This document shows positions 21,426 to 30,610 of a stretch of DNA of 64,000 bases, piece after piece. The stretch is from Stenotrophomonas maltophilia (GTDB lineage: Bacteria > Pseudomonadota > Gammaproteobacteria > Xanthomonadales > Xanthomonadaceae), in contig WNDS01000002.1 of assembly GCA_009912235.1 (NCBI GenBank), forward strand, positions 868,001 to 932,000, given 5' to 3'. Each line of letters opens with the position of its first letter. Within the stretch, counting starts at the first letter, position 1. The notes under the pieces are model-generated. The model was not told the DNA's origin. It searched no databases and saw only the letters and a list, made by a program, of their open reading frames with translations. Position numbers and translations under genes: made by a program.

Positions 21426-22853
21426 CTACGGCTCAGGTGCCAGCCTGCAGCGGCCCTCGCCCTCTGCGGGCGGCTGTGCAGGGAAGGCATCGTCGGGCGT
21501 GACATGCACCGGCGCGGTCGCCACAAGTCCGTCGGCGAACTGGAGCTCCACGAAAGAAGCCGCCCGCCCCACCGCGGGCAGATCCACCGGTATCCGCTGC
21601 ACCGGGTCGCGGCCCATCACGACCGGACTGGCGTGGTATGCAATGCCGCAGGCTTTGCGGAAATCCCGTGCGGAAGGGTTGCGCGCCTGCTACAGCAGTG
21701 CACGCTGTGGCTGCTCATCTCCCTCCACCTTCAGCTCGAAGGCCGACGCCTGCGCATTCCATTCCGACCTTAGCTGCGGCAGTGCGCGCCCGGCACGCCA
21801 ACGCCGCAACGCCGGTTCCAGCGTGTCGATCGTGAACCGGCGGATCCCGCCATGATCACTGTTGGGGGCCACGCGCAGTGCAGTGGGGCCTGGAAGGTCT
21901 GCCAGGTAATAGGCAGCGCCGTCGGGTGCGAAGAAGTCGTCACCGCTGGCATTGACCAGCAACTTCGGTAATGCCAGACGCTGCCGGCGCGGCCCATGCA
22001 GATAGGTGTAAGGGTCAACGATCTGCATCAGCTCGGCGAATGCCGGGCCGCCGATGGCATCGGTCACGCCGTGCTGCACATAGGGAGACAACGCAACCGG
22101 CCAGCGCTGGCCGTAGGCCTGCCGGATGTGCGGGGCGAACCCCTGCCAGTTCATGTCGATGACGAAGGGAACCAGATGGCTGACGCGGTCATCGACCAGC
22201 GGCAGCAACCAGCTGGTCCAGCCCCGCTTGGAGGCACCGGTCACCACGTACGACGGCCGCAGGCCCTCGGCAAGTTCACGGTCGGCCATGTCCATCGCGC
22301 GCACCGCTGCTTCCGCCATCGGCACGTGCAATGGCCATTGCCCGTGTGTGGATGGTGCGTCGAGGAAACGGCGCCAGCTTGCAGCCACCAGATCGTCCTC
22401 GGTCCGCGCGCGCGTATCCCCCGGCAACGTCATGGCCTGCGGTGGGACATCGGCGATGGAGACCACCGCGATGCCCAGCGTCCGCACCAGCCGCTCCAGC
22501 ACCTCCGGCGGAAAATCACTGGGAGCCGCCACCGGGCGGCCGCCGCCCTCATGGGGCACACCGTTGTTGATGACCAGCAGCGCCGGGCCCGGCTGCGGCA
22601 CGCGTGGCACCAGCACCTCCACCCGGTGCACCCACGGGCCACCCGACGCCGGCGACGGCCAGTGCTGGGAGTGAAGCTGGTAGGCCCTGCGGTCGCCGCC
22701 ATCGAAGGGGCTCACGCCCAACGGACGGTAATCCACCGGCTTGGCGGCCTGCTGCCTGCGATAGTCTGGCCAGACCTCTGCGGGATCCCAGGTAGCGGCG
22801 GCGCTCTGACTCGACCAGGCCAGCAACAGGGCAAGAACTACTGCAGCTTTCAC
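21426..22853 (-). pseudogene. PqaA-like (PhoPQ-activated pathogenicity-related) hydrolase with in-frame TAG
   Basis: A secreted alpha/beta-hydrolase-like protein of the PhoPQ-related/PqaA family. GTG 22853 is chosen because it follows a GAGGAG ribosome site at 9 nt and opens directly on a signal peptide (KAAVVLALLLAWSSQSAAA); ATG 22862 is an alternative. The nucleophile elbow is VVTGASKRGWTSWL, and candidate acid and base lie in NASGDDFFAPD and NSDHGG. The frame is broken by a TAG at 21690-21692 (codon 388 of 476). Directly beyond it comes QARNPSARDFRKACGIAYH, where the family expects a Trp before Gln, so TGG to TAG is likely. The C-terminal domain continues intact to a TAG at 21426-21428. 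Substrate unknown. Confidence 0.78.
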
Positions 22854-23058
22854 GTCGGTCATCTCCTCAGGAAGACCGGGACGATCACGGATCTGGATGA
22901 CCGCTTCAATTGCCAATTGCGACAGCAGCGGCGGCTTCTGCACCGCCCCGAGCATGCCGTCACACTTTTGGACAGTCCATCGCAGGCCAGACCGCAGTGC
23001 TTGATCCTGCGGTCATTCGCCGCCATCTTGGGCGCATCCACCCTGCAAACCGTCCGCC

Positions 23059-23409
23059 ATGCCCACCCTGCTCTTCCTGATGATCGCCGGCGCGGCGGTC
23101 TATTTCTTCTGGAATGCCGCCCGTTCGGCTGCCGAACGCGCCATCGAGCTGGGCCGCAACGCCTGCCGTGCAGCCGACGTGCAGTGGCTGGACCAGGCGG
23201 TGCACGCCACCGGCCTGCGCCTGAGCCGCGGCGAGGATGGCCGGCTGGGCTTCGAGCGCACGTTCAAGTTCGAGTATTCCTACGATGGCATCGACCGCCA
23301 CGTGGGCCGCATGGTGTTGCGCGGCAACGAGCTGGTGTCGTTCACCGGCCCGGGTGCGGCGCGGATCAGCCAGATCCGCGCGGATGTGGACGACGCAGAG
23401 GACATCTGA
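23059..23409 (+). CDS. DUF3301 domain-containing membrane-anchored protein
   Basis: A 116-residue protein with one N-terminal transmembrane helix (LLFLMIAGAAVYFFWNAARSAAERA) followed by a small soluble domain (QWLDQAVHATGLRLSRGEDGRLGFERTFKFEYSYDG), matching the DUF3301 family of gammaproteobacteria. The function is not known. It stands alone, with a REP-rich tail behind it and sspB converging on it. Confidence 0.8.
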   Translation: MPTLLFLMIAGAAVYFFWNAARSAAERAIELGRNACRAADVQWLDQAVHATGLRLSRGEDGRLGFERTFKFEYSYDGIDRHVGRMVLRGNELVSFTGPGAARISQIRADVDDAEDI

Positions 23410-23414
23410 ACCCG

Positions 23415-23535
23415 GTAGCGCCGGGCCTTGCCCGGCGAGCTCAGCGGCAGCAGTGAGCCGACCAACGGTCGGCACCCACCATTGCTTGATGGCACCCACC
23501 ATTGCTTGATGAAGTGCCGACCAACGGTTGGCACC
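23415..23535. repeat. REP palindromes plus a tandem 20-bp duplication
   Basis: A GTAGCGCCGGGCCTTGCCCGGCG element at 23415-23437 is followed by a palindrome GCCGACCAACGGTCGGC (23458-23474), two exact tandem copies of GGCACCCACCATTGCTTGAT (23471-23510), and GTGCCGACCAACGGTTGGCAC (23514-23534). The arrangement looks like two REP-type arms with a duplicated linker, between the convergent DUF3301 and sspB genes. Confidence 0.8.
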
Positions 23536-23540
23536 TATCG

Positions 23541-24008
23541 TTATTTCACCACGCGCAGGGTCGGGCGGCCCTTCGACGGCGGGCTGCTGGGCGGAGTACC
23601 GTCCGGCGGCAGGTCGTCGGCCGGCGTCGCGCTCTCGTGCGCCGCGTCTTCGGCAACCTCGGCCGGCTCAGCGCCGGGAATGTCGTCCGGCAGCGCCATG
23701 CCCTGCCCGGTCTCGCGTGCATAGACCGCCAGCACGGCGCTGATCGGCACCTGCACGGGGTAGCTCACGCCGGAAAAGCGGGCCGAGAAGCTGACCATCT
23801 CGTTGTCGATCATCAGCCGGACCACGGCGCGCTCGGCGATGTTCAGCACCACGCGGTCGTCCTTCACCGATGACGGCGGCACCTGCACGCCGGGCACCCC
23901 GGCGTCGACCAGGATGTGCGGGGTCAGTTCGTTGTCGTTGATCCATTCCACCAGCGCGCGCAGCAGGTACGGACGGTGGCTGGTCATGCGGAAAAAGTCT
24001 TCGCTCAT
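23541..24008 (-). CDS. sspB: SspB, ClpXP adaptor (stringent starvation protein B)
   Basis: A 155-residue SspB that delivers ssrA-tagged proteins to ClpXP. The N-terminal substrate-binding domain is recognisable (RPYLLRALVEWINDNELTPHILVDA; VVLNIAERAVVRLMIDNEMVSFSARFSGV). After an acidic, Pro-rich linker the extreme C-terminus reads GRPTLRVVK, the ClpX-docking tail (consensus LRVVK). It lies downstream of sspA on the same strand, the usual order. Confidence 0.96.
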   Translation of the reverse strand: MSEDFFRMTSHRPYLLRALVEWINDNELTPHILVDAGVPGVQVPPSSVKDDRVVLNIAERAVVRLMIDNEMVSFSARFSGVSYPVQVPISAVLAVYARETGQGMALPDDIPGAEPAEVAEDAAHESATPADDLPPDGTPPSSPPSKGRPTLRVVK

Positions 24009-24095
24009 GTGACAAGTGTACGCGCCCGCCCCCGCTGCCGGGGCATCCCTGCGCAGGCCGGTCGGCCTGCGGTCGGGAAAGCGGGCGCTACCGGC

Positions 24096-24731
24096 TCAGC
24101 CCGGCAGCTCGCGCAGCTTCTTTTCCTGGTCGGTCAGGCTGCGCACGAAGCCGGGGTGGCGGAAGATGCGGTTGCCGTAATCCTCGATGGCCTTGCCATC
24201 CTTCGGCAGGGCCACGTCCAGCGCCTGCAGGCGCCAGATGATCGGGGCCATGGCGCAGTCGGCCAGGCTCATTTCCGGGTTGAGGAAGAACTTGCTGGCC
24301 TTGAACAGCGGCACCGAGGCGGTCAGCAGTTCCTTCAGGCGCTTGCGCCCGGCTTCGGCCTGGGTCTTGTTGCCCAGCTGGATGGCCTGCACCTGCGGCA
24401 CCCAGTCGTGCTCGATGCGCAGCATGGCCAGGCGGATGCGCGCGCGGGACAGCGGATCGACCGGCATCAGCGGCGGGTGCGGGTAGCGCTCATCCAGGTA
24501 CTCGCTGACCACCGAGGCGGCGTACAGCACCAGTTCGCGTTCCACCAGGGTGGGCACGGAATGGTAGGGGTTGAGGTCGATCAGGTCTTCCGGCGGATTC
24601 TGCAGATCCACCTGCACGTAATCGTAGGTCACGCCCTTGGCCGCAAGGACCAGGCGTACACGGTGGCACAGTACATCGTCGTTCGAGGAAAACAGCGTCA
24701 GTGTATTGCGCATGCGTACGCTCGCCGCCAT
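24096..24731 (-). CDS. sspA: SspA, stringent starvation protein A (GST-fold)
   Basis: A 211-residue glutathione-S-transferase-fold protein that binds RNA polymerase rather than acting as an enzyme. N-terminal thioredoxin-like part LTLFSSNDDVLCHRVRLVLAAKG and LNPYHSVPTLVERELVLYAASVVSEYLDERYPHPPLMP, with the SspA-typical PHPPLMP stretch. ATG 24731 is taken over an upstream TTG. It sits between petC and sspB, the conserved petABC-sspA-sspB order. Confidence 0.94.
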   Translation of the reverse strand: MAASVRMRNTLTLFSSNDDVLCHRVRLVLAAKGVTYDYVQVDLQNPPEDLIDLNPYHSVPTLVERELVLYAASVVSEYLDERYPHPPLMPVDPLSRARIRLAMLRIEHDWVPQVQAIQLGNKTQAEAGRKRLKELLTASVPLFKASKFFLNPEMSLADCAMAPIIWRLQALDVALPKDGKAIEDYGNRIFRHPGFVRSLTDQEKKLRELPG

Positions 24732-24866
24732 CAAAGGCTCTCCAACGACAGGAAAACCGCCTGCCGCATCGGCGCCGCCAGCCCCGTGCTGGCGGTCGAC
24801 TCTTCCCCGAGTGTGCAGCCGCCCATCACAAAAGCCAATAGGTGGGATGCATGAAGGAGACGTGGA

Positions 24867-25616
24867 TCAATGCACGTCCTTCCAGTATTCCTTCTTCAGC
24901 AGGAACACCAGGAAGGTCAGCAGCGCCAGGAACAGGATGACCCACACGCCCAGCTGCTGGCGCTTGAGCGCGGCCGGTTCGCCGGCATATTCCAGGAAGT
25001 TGGTGATGCCCCGCACGGCCTGGTCGTACTGCCCGGCATCGAGCGTGCCCGGGCTGGCCAGGCGCAGGCCGGTCACCGGCGGGTCCAGCCCCGGCGCTTC
25101 GGGCTTGCCGTGCACCGGCTGCTGCAGCCCCTGCATTTCCCACAGCGGGTTGGGCATGGACGCATTCGGGAACACCGCGTTATTCCAGCCCAGCGGGCGG
25201 CTGCTGTCCAGGTAGAACGACTTGAGGTAGGTGTAGACCCAGTCGCTGCCACGCACGCGCGAAATCAGGCTGAAGTCCGGCGGCATCTTGCCGAACCACT
25301 TCTCCGCCTGTTCCTTGGGCATGGCCACCGGCACCGGGTCGCCAATGGCCGAACCGGTGAAGTTGAGGTTGGCCATCACCTGCTCTTCGGTCAGGCCCAG
25401 GTCCTGGCCCATGCGCGAATAGCGCAGGTACTTCAACGCGTGACAGCCGGAACAGTAGTTCATGTAGAGCTGCGCGCCGCGCTGCAGCGATGCGCGGTCA
25501 CCCAGGTCGTTGCCGGCCTGTAGCAGCTTGGCGCCCCCTTCGGCGGCGCTGGCCAGGGTACTGCCCAGCATCAGGGCGGCCGCCAGGGCCAGCCGGACCA
25601 TCCAGCGCTCAGTCAT
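24867..25616 (-). CDS. petC: Cytochrome c1, bc1 complex subunit
   Basis: A 249-residue cytochrome c1. Signal peptide (ALMLGSTLASAAE), the CxxCH haem c site CSGCH near residues 55-59, the likely axial Met (YSRMGQDLGL or a distal Met such as VAMPKEQAEK) and a C-terminal membrane anchor (LGVWVILFLALLTFLVFLLKKEYW). It passes electrons from the Rieske protein to soluble cytochrome c. It overlaps petB by 8 nt and is the last gene of petABC. Confidence 0.95.
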   Translation of the reverse strand: MTERWMVRLALAAALMLGSTLASAAEGGAKLLQAGNDLGDRASLQRGAQLYMNYCSGCHALKYLRYSRMGQDLGLTEEQVMANLNFTGSAIGDPVPVAMPKEQAEKWFGKMPPDFSLISRVRGSDWVYTYLKSFYLDSSRPLGWNNAVFPNASMPNPLWEMQGLQQPVHGKPEAPGLDPPVTGLRLASPGTLDAGQYDQAVRGITNFLEYAGEPAALKRQQLGVWVILFLALLTFLVFLLKKEYWKDVH

Positions 25617-26868
25617 GCGTGGTCACCCTCTCAGGTACCGGCTTGGTCTTGTCCAGCCGTGTCCATACCGGCATGGTGATGAAGAAGGCGAAGTACAGGA
25701 AGGTCAGCACCCGCCCGATGTAGGTCTCGTGCACGTCGGTGCCAGGGCCGGAGCCGATCACGCCCAGCCACACGAAGCACACCGCCAGCACGCCCAGCAT
25801 CACCTTCGAGATCCAGCCGCGGTAGCGCACCGATTTCACTTTCGCCTTGTCCAGCCACGGCACCAGGAACAGGATGGCGATGGCCGAGAACATCACGATC
25901 ACGCCACCGAGCTTGTTCGGCACCACCCGCAGCATCGCGTAGTACGGCGTGTAGTACCACACCGGCTTGATGTGTTCGGGGGTGACCAGGCGGTTGGCTT
26001 CGGTGAAGTTGTCGTGTTCCAGGAACAGGCCGCCGAAGCCGGGCGCGAAGAAGATGATGAAGGCGGCGATGACCAGCAGGAAGCCGGCGCCGACGCCGTC
26101 CTTGAGCGTGTAGTACGGGTGGAACGGAATGCCGTCGGCCGGTGCGGTGGGCGACCAGCGGTTGCCCTTGGGCCCCTTCTTGATCTCCACGCCGTCAGGG
26201 TTGTTGGACCCCACTTCGTGCAGCGCGCCCAGGTGCAGCACCACCAGCAGCAGCAGCACCAGCGGCAGTGCGATGACGTGCAGCGCGAAGAAGCGGTTGA
26301 GCGTGGCATCACTGGGCAGGTAGTCGCCCATGATCCATTCGGTCAGGCCGTTGCCGATGACCGGGATGGCACCGAACAGCGAGATGATGACCTTCGCGCC
26401 CCAGAACGACATCTGGCCCCACGGCAGCACGTAGCCCATGAAGGCTTCGGCCATCAGCACCAGGTAGATCAGCATGCCCAGGATCCACACCAGTTCGCGC
26501 GGTTTCTGGTAGCTGCCGTAGAGCAGCCCGCGGAACATGTGCAGGTAGACCACGATGAAGAACAGCGAGGCGCCGGTGGAATGCATGTAGCGGATCAGCC
26601 AGCCCCATTCGACATCACGCATGATGTATTCGATGGAGGCGAATGCTTCGGCGGCATTCGTCTTGTAGTGCATCGTCAGGAAGATGCCGGTGACGATCTG
26701 GTTGACCAGGATCAGTAGCGCCAGCGAACCGAAGTAGTACCAGAGGTTGAAGTTCTTCGGCGCGTAGTACTCGCTGACGTGCTTGCGGTAGACCGGCATC
26801 AGCCCGGGCGCGCGGGCGTTGACCCACTCGGCCACGCCACTGGCGGTACGGCTCAGGATATTGGCCAT
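25609..26868 (-). CDS. petB: Cytochrome b, bc1 complex subunit
   Basis: A 419-residue cytochrome b with eight or so membrane helices. Two haem-ligand His pairs are visible in the second and fourth helices (RYMHSTGASLFFIVVYLHMFRG and FFALHVIALPLVLLLLVVLHLGALHEVG), and the quinol-site motif PPEW region is represented by the TPEHIKPVWYYTPYYAMLR segment (PEH variant). The start shares its A with the petA stop (TGATG). It carries both haems and both quinone sites of the bc1 complex. Confidence 0.95.
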   Translation of the reverse strand: MANILSRTASGVAEWVNARAPGLMPVYRKHVSEYYAPKNFNLWYYFGSLALLILVNQIVTGIFLTMHYKTNAAEAFASIEYIMRDVEWGWLIRYMHSTGASLFFIVVYLHMFRGLLYGSYQKPRELVWILGMLIYLVLMAEAFMGYVLPWGQMSFWGAKVIISLFGAIPVIGNGLTEWIMGDYLPSDATLNRFFALHVIALPLVLLLLVVLHLGALHEVGSNNPDGVEIKKGPKGNRWSPTAPADGIPFHPYYTLKDGVGAGFLLVIAAFIIFFAPGFGGLFLEHDNFTEANRLVTPEHIKPVWYYTPYYAMLRVVPNKLGGVIVMFSAIAILFLVPWLDKAKVKSVRYRGWISKVMLGVLAVCFVWLGVIGSGPGTDVHETYIGRVLTFLYFAFFITMPVWTRLDKTKPVPERVTTHD

Positions 26869-27488
26869 CAGGCAGCCCCCTCCGGATCCACGCCGATAAT
26901 GATGGTGTTGTCGTCCTGGTAATGGTGTGGCGGCACCAGCAGGTTGATCGGCGCCGGCACATCCTTGAACACCCGCCCGGACATGTCGAAGCGCGACTTG
27001 TGGCAGGGGCAGAAGTAACCGCCCTTCCACTGCGCGTCGTACGGTTCGGGGCGGATCTCGGCCACCATTTCCGGCGAACAGCCCAGGTGCGTGCACAGGC
27101 CGACCAGCACCGAGACATCCGGCTTGATCGAGCGCAGCTCGGGGTTCTGTTTGAGCACGTAGCCGGGCTGCTGGTCCTTCACGCCGGACTCGGGGTCCTT
27201 CAGGCGCTCATCCAGGCCATGCAGCGCCTCCAGGATCGCCTTGGACCGCTTGACGATCCAGATCGGCTGGCCACGCCATTCCAGGATCAGCCGCTGGCCT
27301 TCCTGCAATGCGCTGATATCGGCCACCACCGGTTCACCGGCCAGCTTGGCGCGTGCACTGGGGTTCCAGGATTTGATGAAAGGAACTGCGGCAAAGCCGA
27401 CGCCGACGGCGCCAACCACGGCGGTGGTGGCAGAAAGAAAACGTCGACGCCCGGTGTTGACTGGATCGTATACCCCATCGTTGGCCAT
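26868..27488 (-). CDS. petA: Rieske iron-sulfur subunit of the bc1 complex
   Basis: A 206-residue Rieske protein. A twin-arginine-like signal anchor (NTGRRRFLSATTAVVGAVGVGFAAVPFI) precedes the cluster domain, whose two binding loops read CTHLGC and CPCHKSRFD, supplying the Cys/His ligands and the disulfide. It oxidises quinol at the Qo site and reduces cytochrome c1. First gene of petABC; 248 bp of non-coding DNA separate it from the lytic transglycosylase gene. Confidence 0.96.
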   Translation of the reverse strand: MANDGVYDPVNTGRRRFLSATTAVVGAVGVGFAAVPFIKSWNPSARAKLAGEPVVADISALQEGQRLILEWRGQPIWIVKRSKAILEALHGLDERLKDPESGVKDQQPGYVLKQNPELRSIKPDVSVLVGLCTHLGCSPEMVAEIRPEPYDAQWKGGYFCPCHKSRFDMSGRVFKDVPAPINLLVPPHHYQDDNTIIIGVDPEGAA

Positions 27489-27647
27489 CCGGCACTCCGA
27501 TATTGATTAGGTAGCTTTAAGGCTGCCAGCGGTCCGGTGGGGGCCAGAGCCGCATTGAATCAGGGCCGAGTGTAGCGGAAGCTTCGCGCGGCACACAACG
27601 CTCTTGGCAGGGCGTGGTGATTGACAGTCGGTGCGTGCCGTAGTGCG

Positions 27648-27668
27648 TGCCGACTAACAGTCGGCACC
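27648..27668. repeat. Palindromic REP-like element between the lytic transglycosylase gene and petA
   Basis: GTGCCGACTAACAGTCGGCAC forms an 8-bp stem with a short loop, preceded by GTAGTGC. It is the only structure I see in the 248-bp gap 27489-27736; the rest, including the petA promoter side, shows nothing I can name. Confidence 0.65.
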
Positions 27669-27736
27669 TACCGGGCAGGCACCTGCCCCGTCGGCGCCTG
27701 CCCGTCGGCAGCCAGCCGGCACCGGGTGGGCGTCGG

Positions 27737-28675
27737 CTACTGCTGGCTCAAGGCGGTGCGGTAGCGATCGGCCAGCTGGGCCGCCCGGCGTACGTAGTAC
27801 TGCGTTTCACTGTAGGGCGGCACGCCGCCGTGGCGATCGACCGCCCCCTCGCCGGCGTTGTAGCCGGCGGCAGCCAGGGTCAGATCGCCGTTGAAGCGCT
27901 TCAGCAGCCAGGCCAGGTACTGCACCCCGCCCCGGATGTTCTGCGTTGCATCATAGGAATCGTTGACCCCGAAGCGGGCGGCGGTGGGCGGCATCAGCTG
28001 CATCAGCCCCTGCGCGCCGGCGCGGCTCAGCGCGGTCGGGTTGTAGGTCGACTCGGCGTGGATGATGGCCCTTACCACCGCTTCCTCCACCCCGAACTCA
28101 CGCGCGGCCGCGGCGATCTCGCCATGGAACGCGGTGGTGTTCAGGCGCACGGTGCCGAAGTTGACCGTGCTGGTGATGCCGCAGGCGTAGCAGCGCTCGA
28201 TGAAGTTGTAGTGGATGGTGCGGACGGGGCCGAGGTTGGCCGCCTGGGTGGGCCGGCGGCTGGTGTAGTGGCGTACCCCGTCCTGCATATAGGAATAGAC
28301 CTGGCCGCTGACCACGCGGTCGCCGCGGCGGACCGGAGCGGCCGGCGGCGGCGGCGCGGCGCTGCTGTGCGTACCGATGGCGGTGGCGCTGACCGCCGTG
28401 GCGCTGCGTTCGGCCGAGGCGCTGGCAGTGACCGGCGCCGGCGTGGCGGGCGCTGCGGGGCTGGGGATGGGCACCGGGCTGCGTCGCGCGGCCGGGCGCG
28501 GCCGGTTGGCCTCGCGGCTGTAGCTGATGGCGTGGCACTGGGCGCCGGCTACGCGTTTGCTGACATAACTGGTGACGCCATCGCCGCCGACACACTTGTA
28601 CAGCGTGCCCGCACTGGCCGGCGCAGCGGCCAGCGCAGCGATGATGATCGCCGTTGTCCCCAGTCTCCCCTTCAT
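27737..28675 (-). CDS. Secreted lytic transglycosylase (SLT domain, DUF4124-like N-terminus)
   Basis: A 312-residue peptidoglycan lytic enzyme. From ATG 28675 a signal peptide (IIIAALAAAPASAG) leads to a DUF4124-like segment (TLYKCVGGDGVTSYVSKRVAG), a Pro/Ala-rich linker, a second short repeat of the same type (GQVYSYMQDGVRHYTSRRP), then a C-terminal SLT domain: catalytic Glu in IIHAESTYNP, followed by SRAGAQGLMQLMPPTAARFGV and YNAGEGAVDRHGGVPPYSETQYYV. It would cleave glycan strands in the periplasm. The stop is TAG, which shows that TAG is a normal terminator here. Confidence 0.9.
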   Translation of the reverse strand: MKGRLGTTAIIIAALAAAPASAGTLYKCVGGDGVTSYVSKRVAGAQCHAISYSREANRPRPAARRSPVPIPSPAAPATPAPVTASASAERSATAVSATAIGTHSSAAPPPPAAPVRRGDRVVSGQVYSYMQDGVRHYTSRRPTQAANLGPVRTIHYNFIERCYACGITSTVNFGTVRLNTTAFHGEIAAAAREFGVEEAVVRAIIHAESTYNPTALSRAGAQGLMQLMPPTAARFGVNDSYDATQNIRGGVQYLAWLLKRFNGDLTLAAAGYNAGEGAVDRHGGVPPYSETQYYVRRAAQLADRYRTALSQQ

Positions 28676-28721
28676 GGCCGGCAGTGTCCCAGCTTCCCCC
28701 AGGCTTGCCAAGCCAACCCGG

Positions 28722-29708
28722 TCACCGTTCCGGGCGGCCCGGCTGCGCTGCCGCGCCTTCGCCCAGCAGCGCGCCGAGGCCCTCCATCCGCGCGGCCAGC
28801 TGCCCGGCCAGCGCCGGCGGGGTGGTCCACACCGCCAGCGGCACCCGGTCCAGGCAGAGGATCTGCGCCAACAGAATGCCCGGGGTGTCCGCGCCGGTGC
28901 GCAGCAGGCAGTGGTTCCCGTCCTCGGCTTCCAGCACGCCGCACCAGGGCGGCACGCTGCCGCTGAGCTCGGCCAGCGTGCCGGCCAGCCGCCCTACCGC
29001 CTGCAGCCGGTAGGGCGACTGGCTGACCGCCTGCCGCACCATCACCTCCGGCGGCGCCGGGGTGCGCCGGTGCATGCCCTGCGCCTGCACGGTGCGGGCC
29101 GGGCCCATGCGGTCCACGCGCAGGGTGTGCCAGTCCTGCCACGTCAGGTCCCAGACCAGCAGGTACCAGCGGTTGCCGTAGTTGATCAGGTGCTGGGCTT
29201 CCACCTCGCGCTGGGTCTGCACGTCCTGCGCGCTGCAGTAGTCGAAGGCCAGCCGCGCGGCCTGGCGGCAGGCCTGGGCCATCTGACCGAGCAGGCGTGC
29301 ATCGGCCTTGGGCTGTTCGGACAGGGTGGCGGTGGCGGCATGCACTTCGCCGGCCTGCTGGCGGCGCCGGCTGGGCACCAGCGGGTCCAGCTTGGACAGC
29401 AGGCCGCGCGCGGTGTCGTCGATGCCGGCCACGGTGGCCGATGCCGCACGCAGCGCAATGGCCAGCGTGGTGGCTTCTTCCTCGTCCAGCAGCATCGGCA
29501 GCACCGGCGCGCCCGCCCCAAGCCGGTAGCCGCCGCCGACACCGGCCGAGGCCTGCACCGGGTAGCCCAGTTCGCGCACACGCTCGATGTCGCGGCGGAT
29601 GCTGCGCTTGTCCACGCCCATGCGTTCGGCCAGTTCGGCCCCGGACCAGTGGCGGCGGGCCTGCAGCAGGGCGATCAGGCGCAGCAGGCGGTGGGCGGTA
29701 TGGCGCAT
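28722..29708 (-). CDS. YafY-type transcriptional regulator (HTH + WYL domain)
   Basis: A 328-residue regulator: N-terminal winged helix-turn-helix (MRHTAHRLLRLIALLQARRHWSGAELAERMGV; DKRSIRRDIERVRELGYPV) and a WYL domain with NYGNRWYLLVWDLTWQDWHTLRVDRM. WYL domains sense small ligands or nucleic acids. It is divergent from the GST gene at 29779, with only about 70 bp between the starts, so that GST is the likely target. Confidence 0.9.
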   Translation of the reverse strand: MRHTAHRLLRLIALLQARRHWSGAELAERMGVDKRSIRRDIERVRELGYPVQASAGVGGGYRLGAGAPVLPMLLDEEEATTLAIALRAASATVAGIDDTARGLLSKLDPLVPSRRRQQAGEVHAATATLSEQPKADARLLGQMAQACRQAARLAFDYCSAQDVQTQREVEAQHLINYGNRWYLLVWDLTWQDWHTLRVDRMGPARTVQAQGMHRRTPAPPEVMVRQAVSQSPYRLQAVGRLAGTLAELSGSVPPWCGVLEAEDGNHCLLRTGADTPGILLAQILCLDRVPLAVWTTPPALAGQLAARMEGLGALLGEGAAAQPGRPER

Positions 29709-29778
29709 GAGGGATCGAGGACAGAAGTCGTCCCCAATGGTGCCCCAGCATGCACGCTCTTTCCAGCGGATCACCGAC

Positions 29779-30399
29779 ATGACGTCTCGCAAGATCACCC
29801 TCTACCACGCTACCCGTTCGCGCTCGAGCGGCGCACTGGCCCTGCTTGAAGCCCTGGGCGCGGACTACGCCCTGCAGGTGCTGGACCTGAAGGCGGGCGC
29901 CAACCTGGCCCCGGCCTACCTGGCCATCAACCCGATGGGCAAGGTGCCGGCCATCGTCCACGACGGCGCACTGGTGACCGAGCAGGTGGCGATCTACCTG
30001 TACCTGGCCGACCTCTACCCCGAAGCCGGGCTGGCGCCGCCGATCGGCGTTGCGCTGCGCGGGCCGTACCTGCGCTGGATGGCCTTCTACGGGGCCTGCT
30101 TCGAACCGGCGATGATCGACCGCGCCGTGCACCGCGATCCGCCGCCGCAGTCGATGTCGCCCTACAACGATGCCGACACCGTGCTGCAGATCATCGAAGC
30201 GCAGCTGGCGCAGGGCCCGTACCTGCTGGGCGAGGTGATGAGCACGGCCGATGTGCTGTGGAGCAATGCGCTGGACTGGACGAGCCAGTTCGGCCTGGTC
30301 AGCCCGGCCCCGGCCACGGCTGCATACATCGCCCGGATGAGCACGATGACCCGGTTCGACCGCTCGCGGCAGATCGACGCCGAGCTGCTGGCGGCGTAA
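29779..30399 (+). CDS. Glutathione S-transferase family protein
   Basis: A 206-residue GST with an N-terminal thioredoxin-like domain (KITLYHATRSRSSGALALLEALGADY, cis-Pro region NPMGKVPAIVHDG, glutathione-binding LVTEQVAIYLYLADLYPEAGL) and an all-helical C-terminal domain ending in MTRFDRSRQIDAELLA. The candidate catalytic Ser lies in TRSRSSG. It is divergently transcribed from the WYL regulator. Substrate unknown. Confidence 0.9.
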   Translation: MTSRKITLYHATRSRSSGALALLEALGADYALQVLDLKAGANLAPAYLAINPMGKVPAIVHDGALVTEQVAIYLYLADLYPEAGLAPPIGVALRGPYLRWMAFYGACFEPAMIDRAVHRDPPPQSMSPYNDADTVLQIIEAQLAQGPYLLGEVMSTADVLWSNALDWTSQFGLVSPAPATAAYIARMSTMTRFDRSRQIDAELLAA

Positions 30400-30441
30400 G
30401 GGGGTTCGGGCGCCGGCAAGGGCCGGCGCCCTGCGCTGAGG

Positions 30442-30528
30442 CGTTTTTGTAGAGCCAGGACATGCCTGGCTGCTCTGCGCCACGGTCCATGAAAAGCCAG
30501 CCAGGCATGGCCTGGCTCTACAAAAACG
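30442..30528. repeat. Long inverted repeat (paired REP-type arms) between GST and miaB
   Basis: CGTTTTTGTAGAGCCAGG at 30442 and CCTGGCTCTACAAAAACG ending at 30528 are exact inverse copies, and the inner parts (ACATGCCTGGCTG / CAGCCAGGCATGG) continue the pairing with one mismatch, giving arms of about 31 bp around a 23-bp loop. The arms end in T5 and A5, so a transcript from either side could form a strong hairpin with a U-run: probably a bidirectional terminator built from two GTAG-type REPs. Confidence 0.85.
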
Positions 30529-30610
30529 GGGCTGCGCGGCCCGGCGTGGCGGGGGCGCGGGAAGCGCGTAGAATTGCCGCCTTTCCCGCCACCCGAATGG
30601 ATTAAGCGCC

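Noticed and set aside
23471..23510. Two identical 20-bp units considered as a minimal CRISPR
   Set aside because: The units are directly adjacent with no spacer, lie inside REP arms, and no cas gene is in the window.
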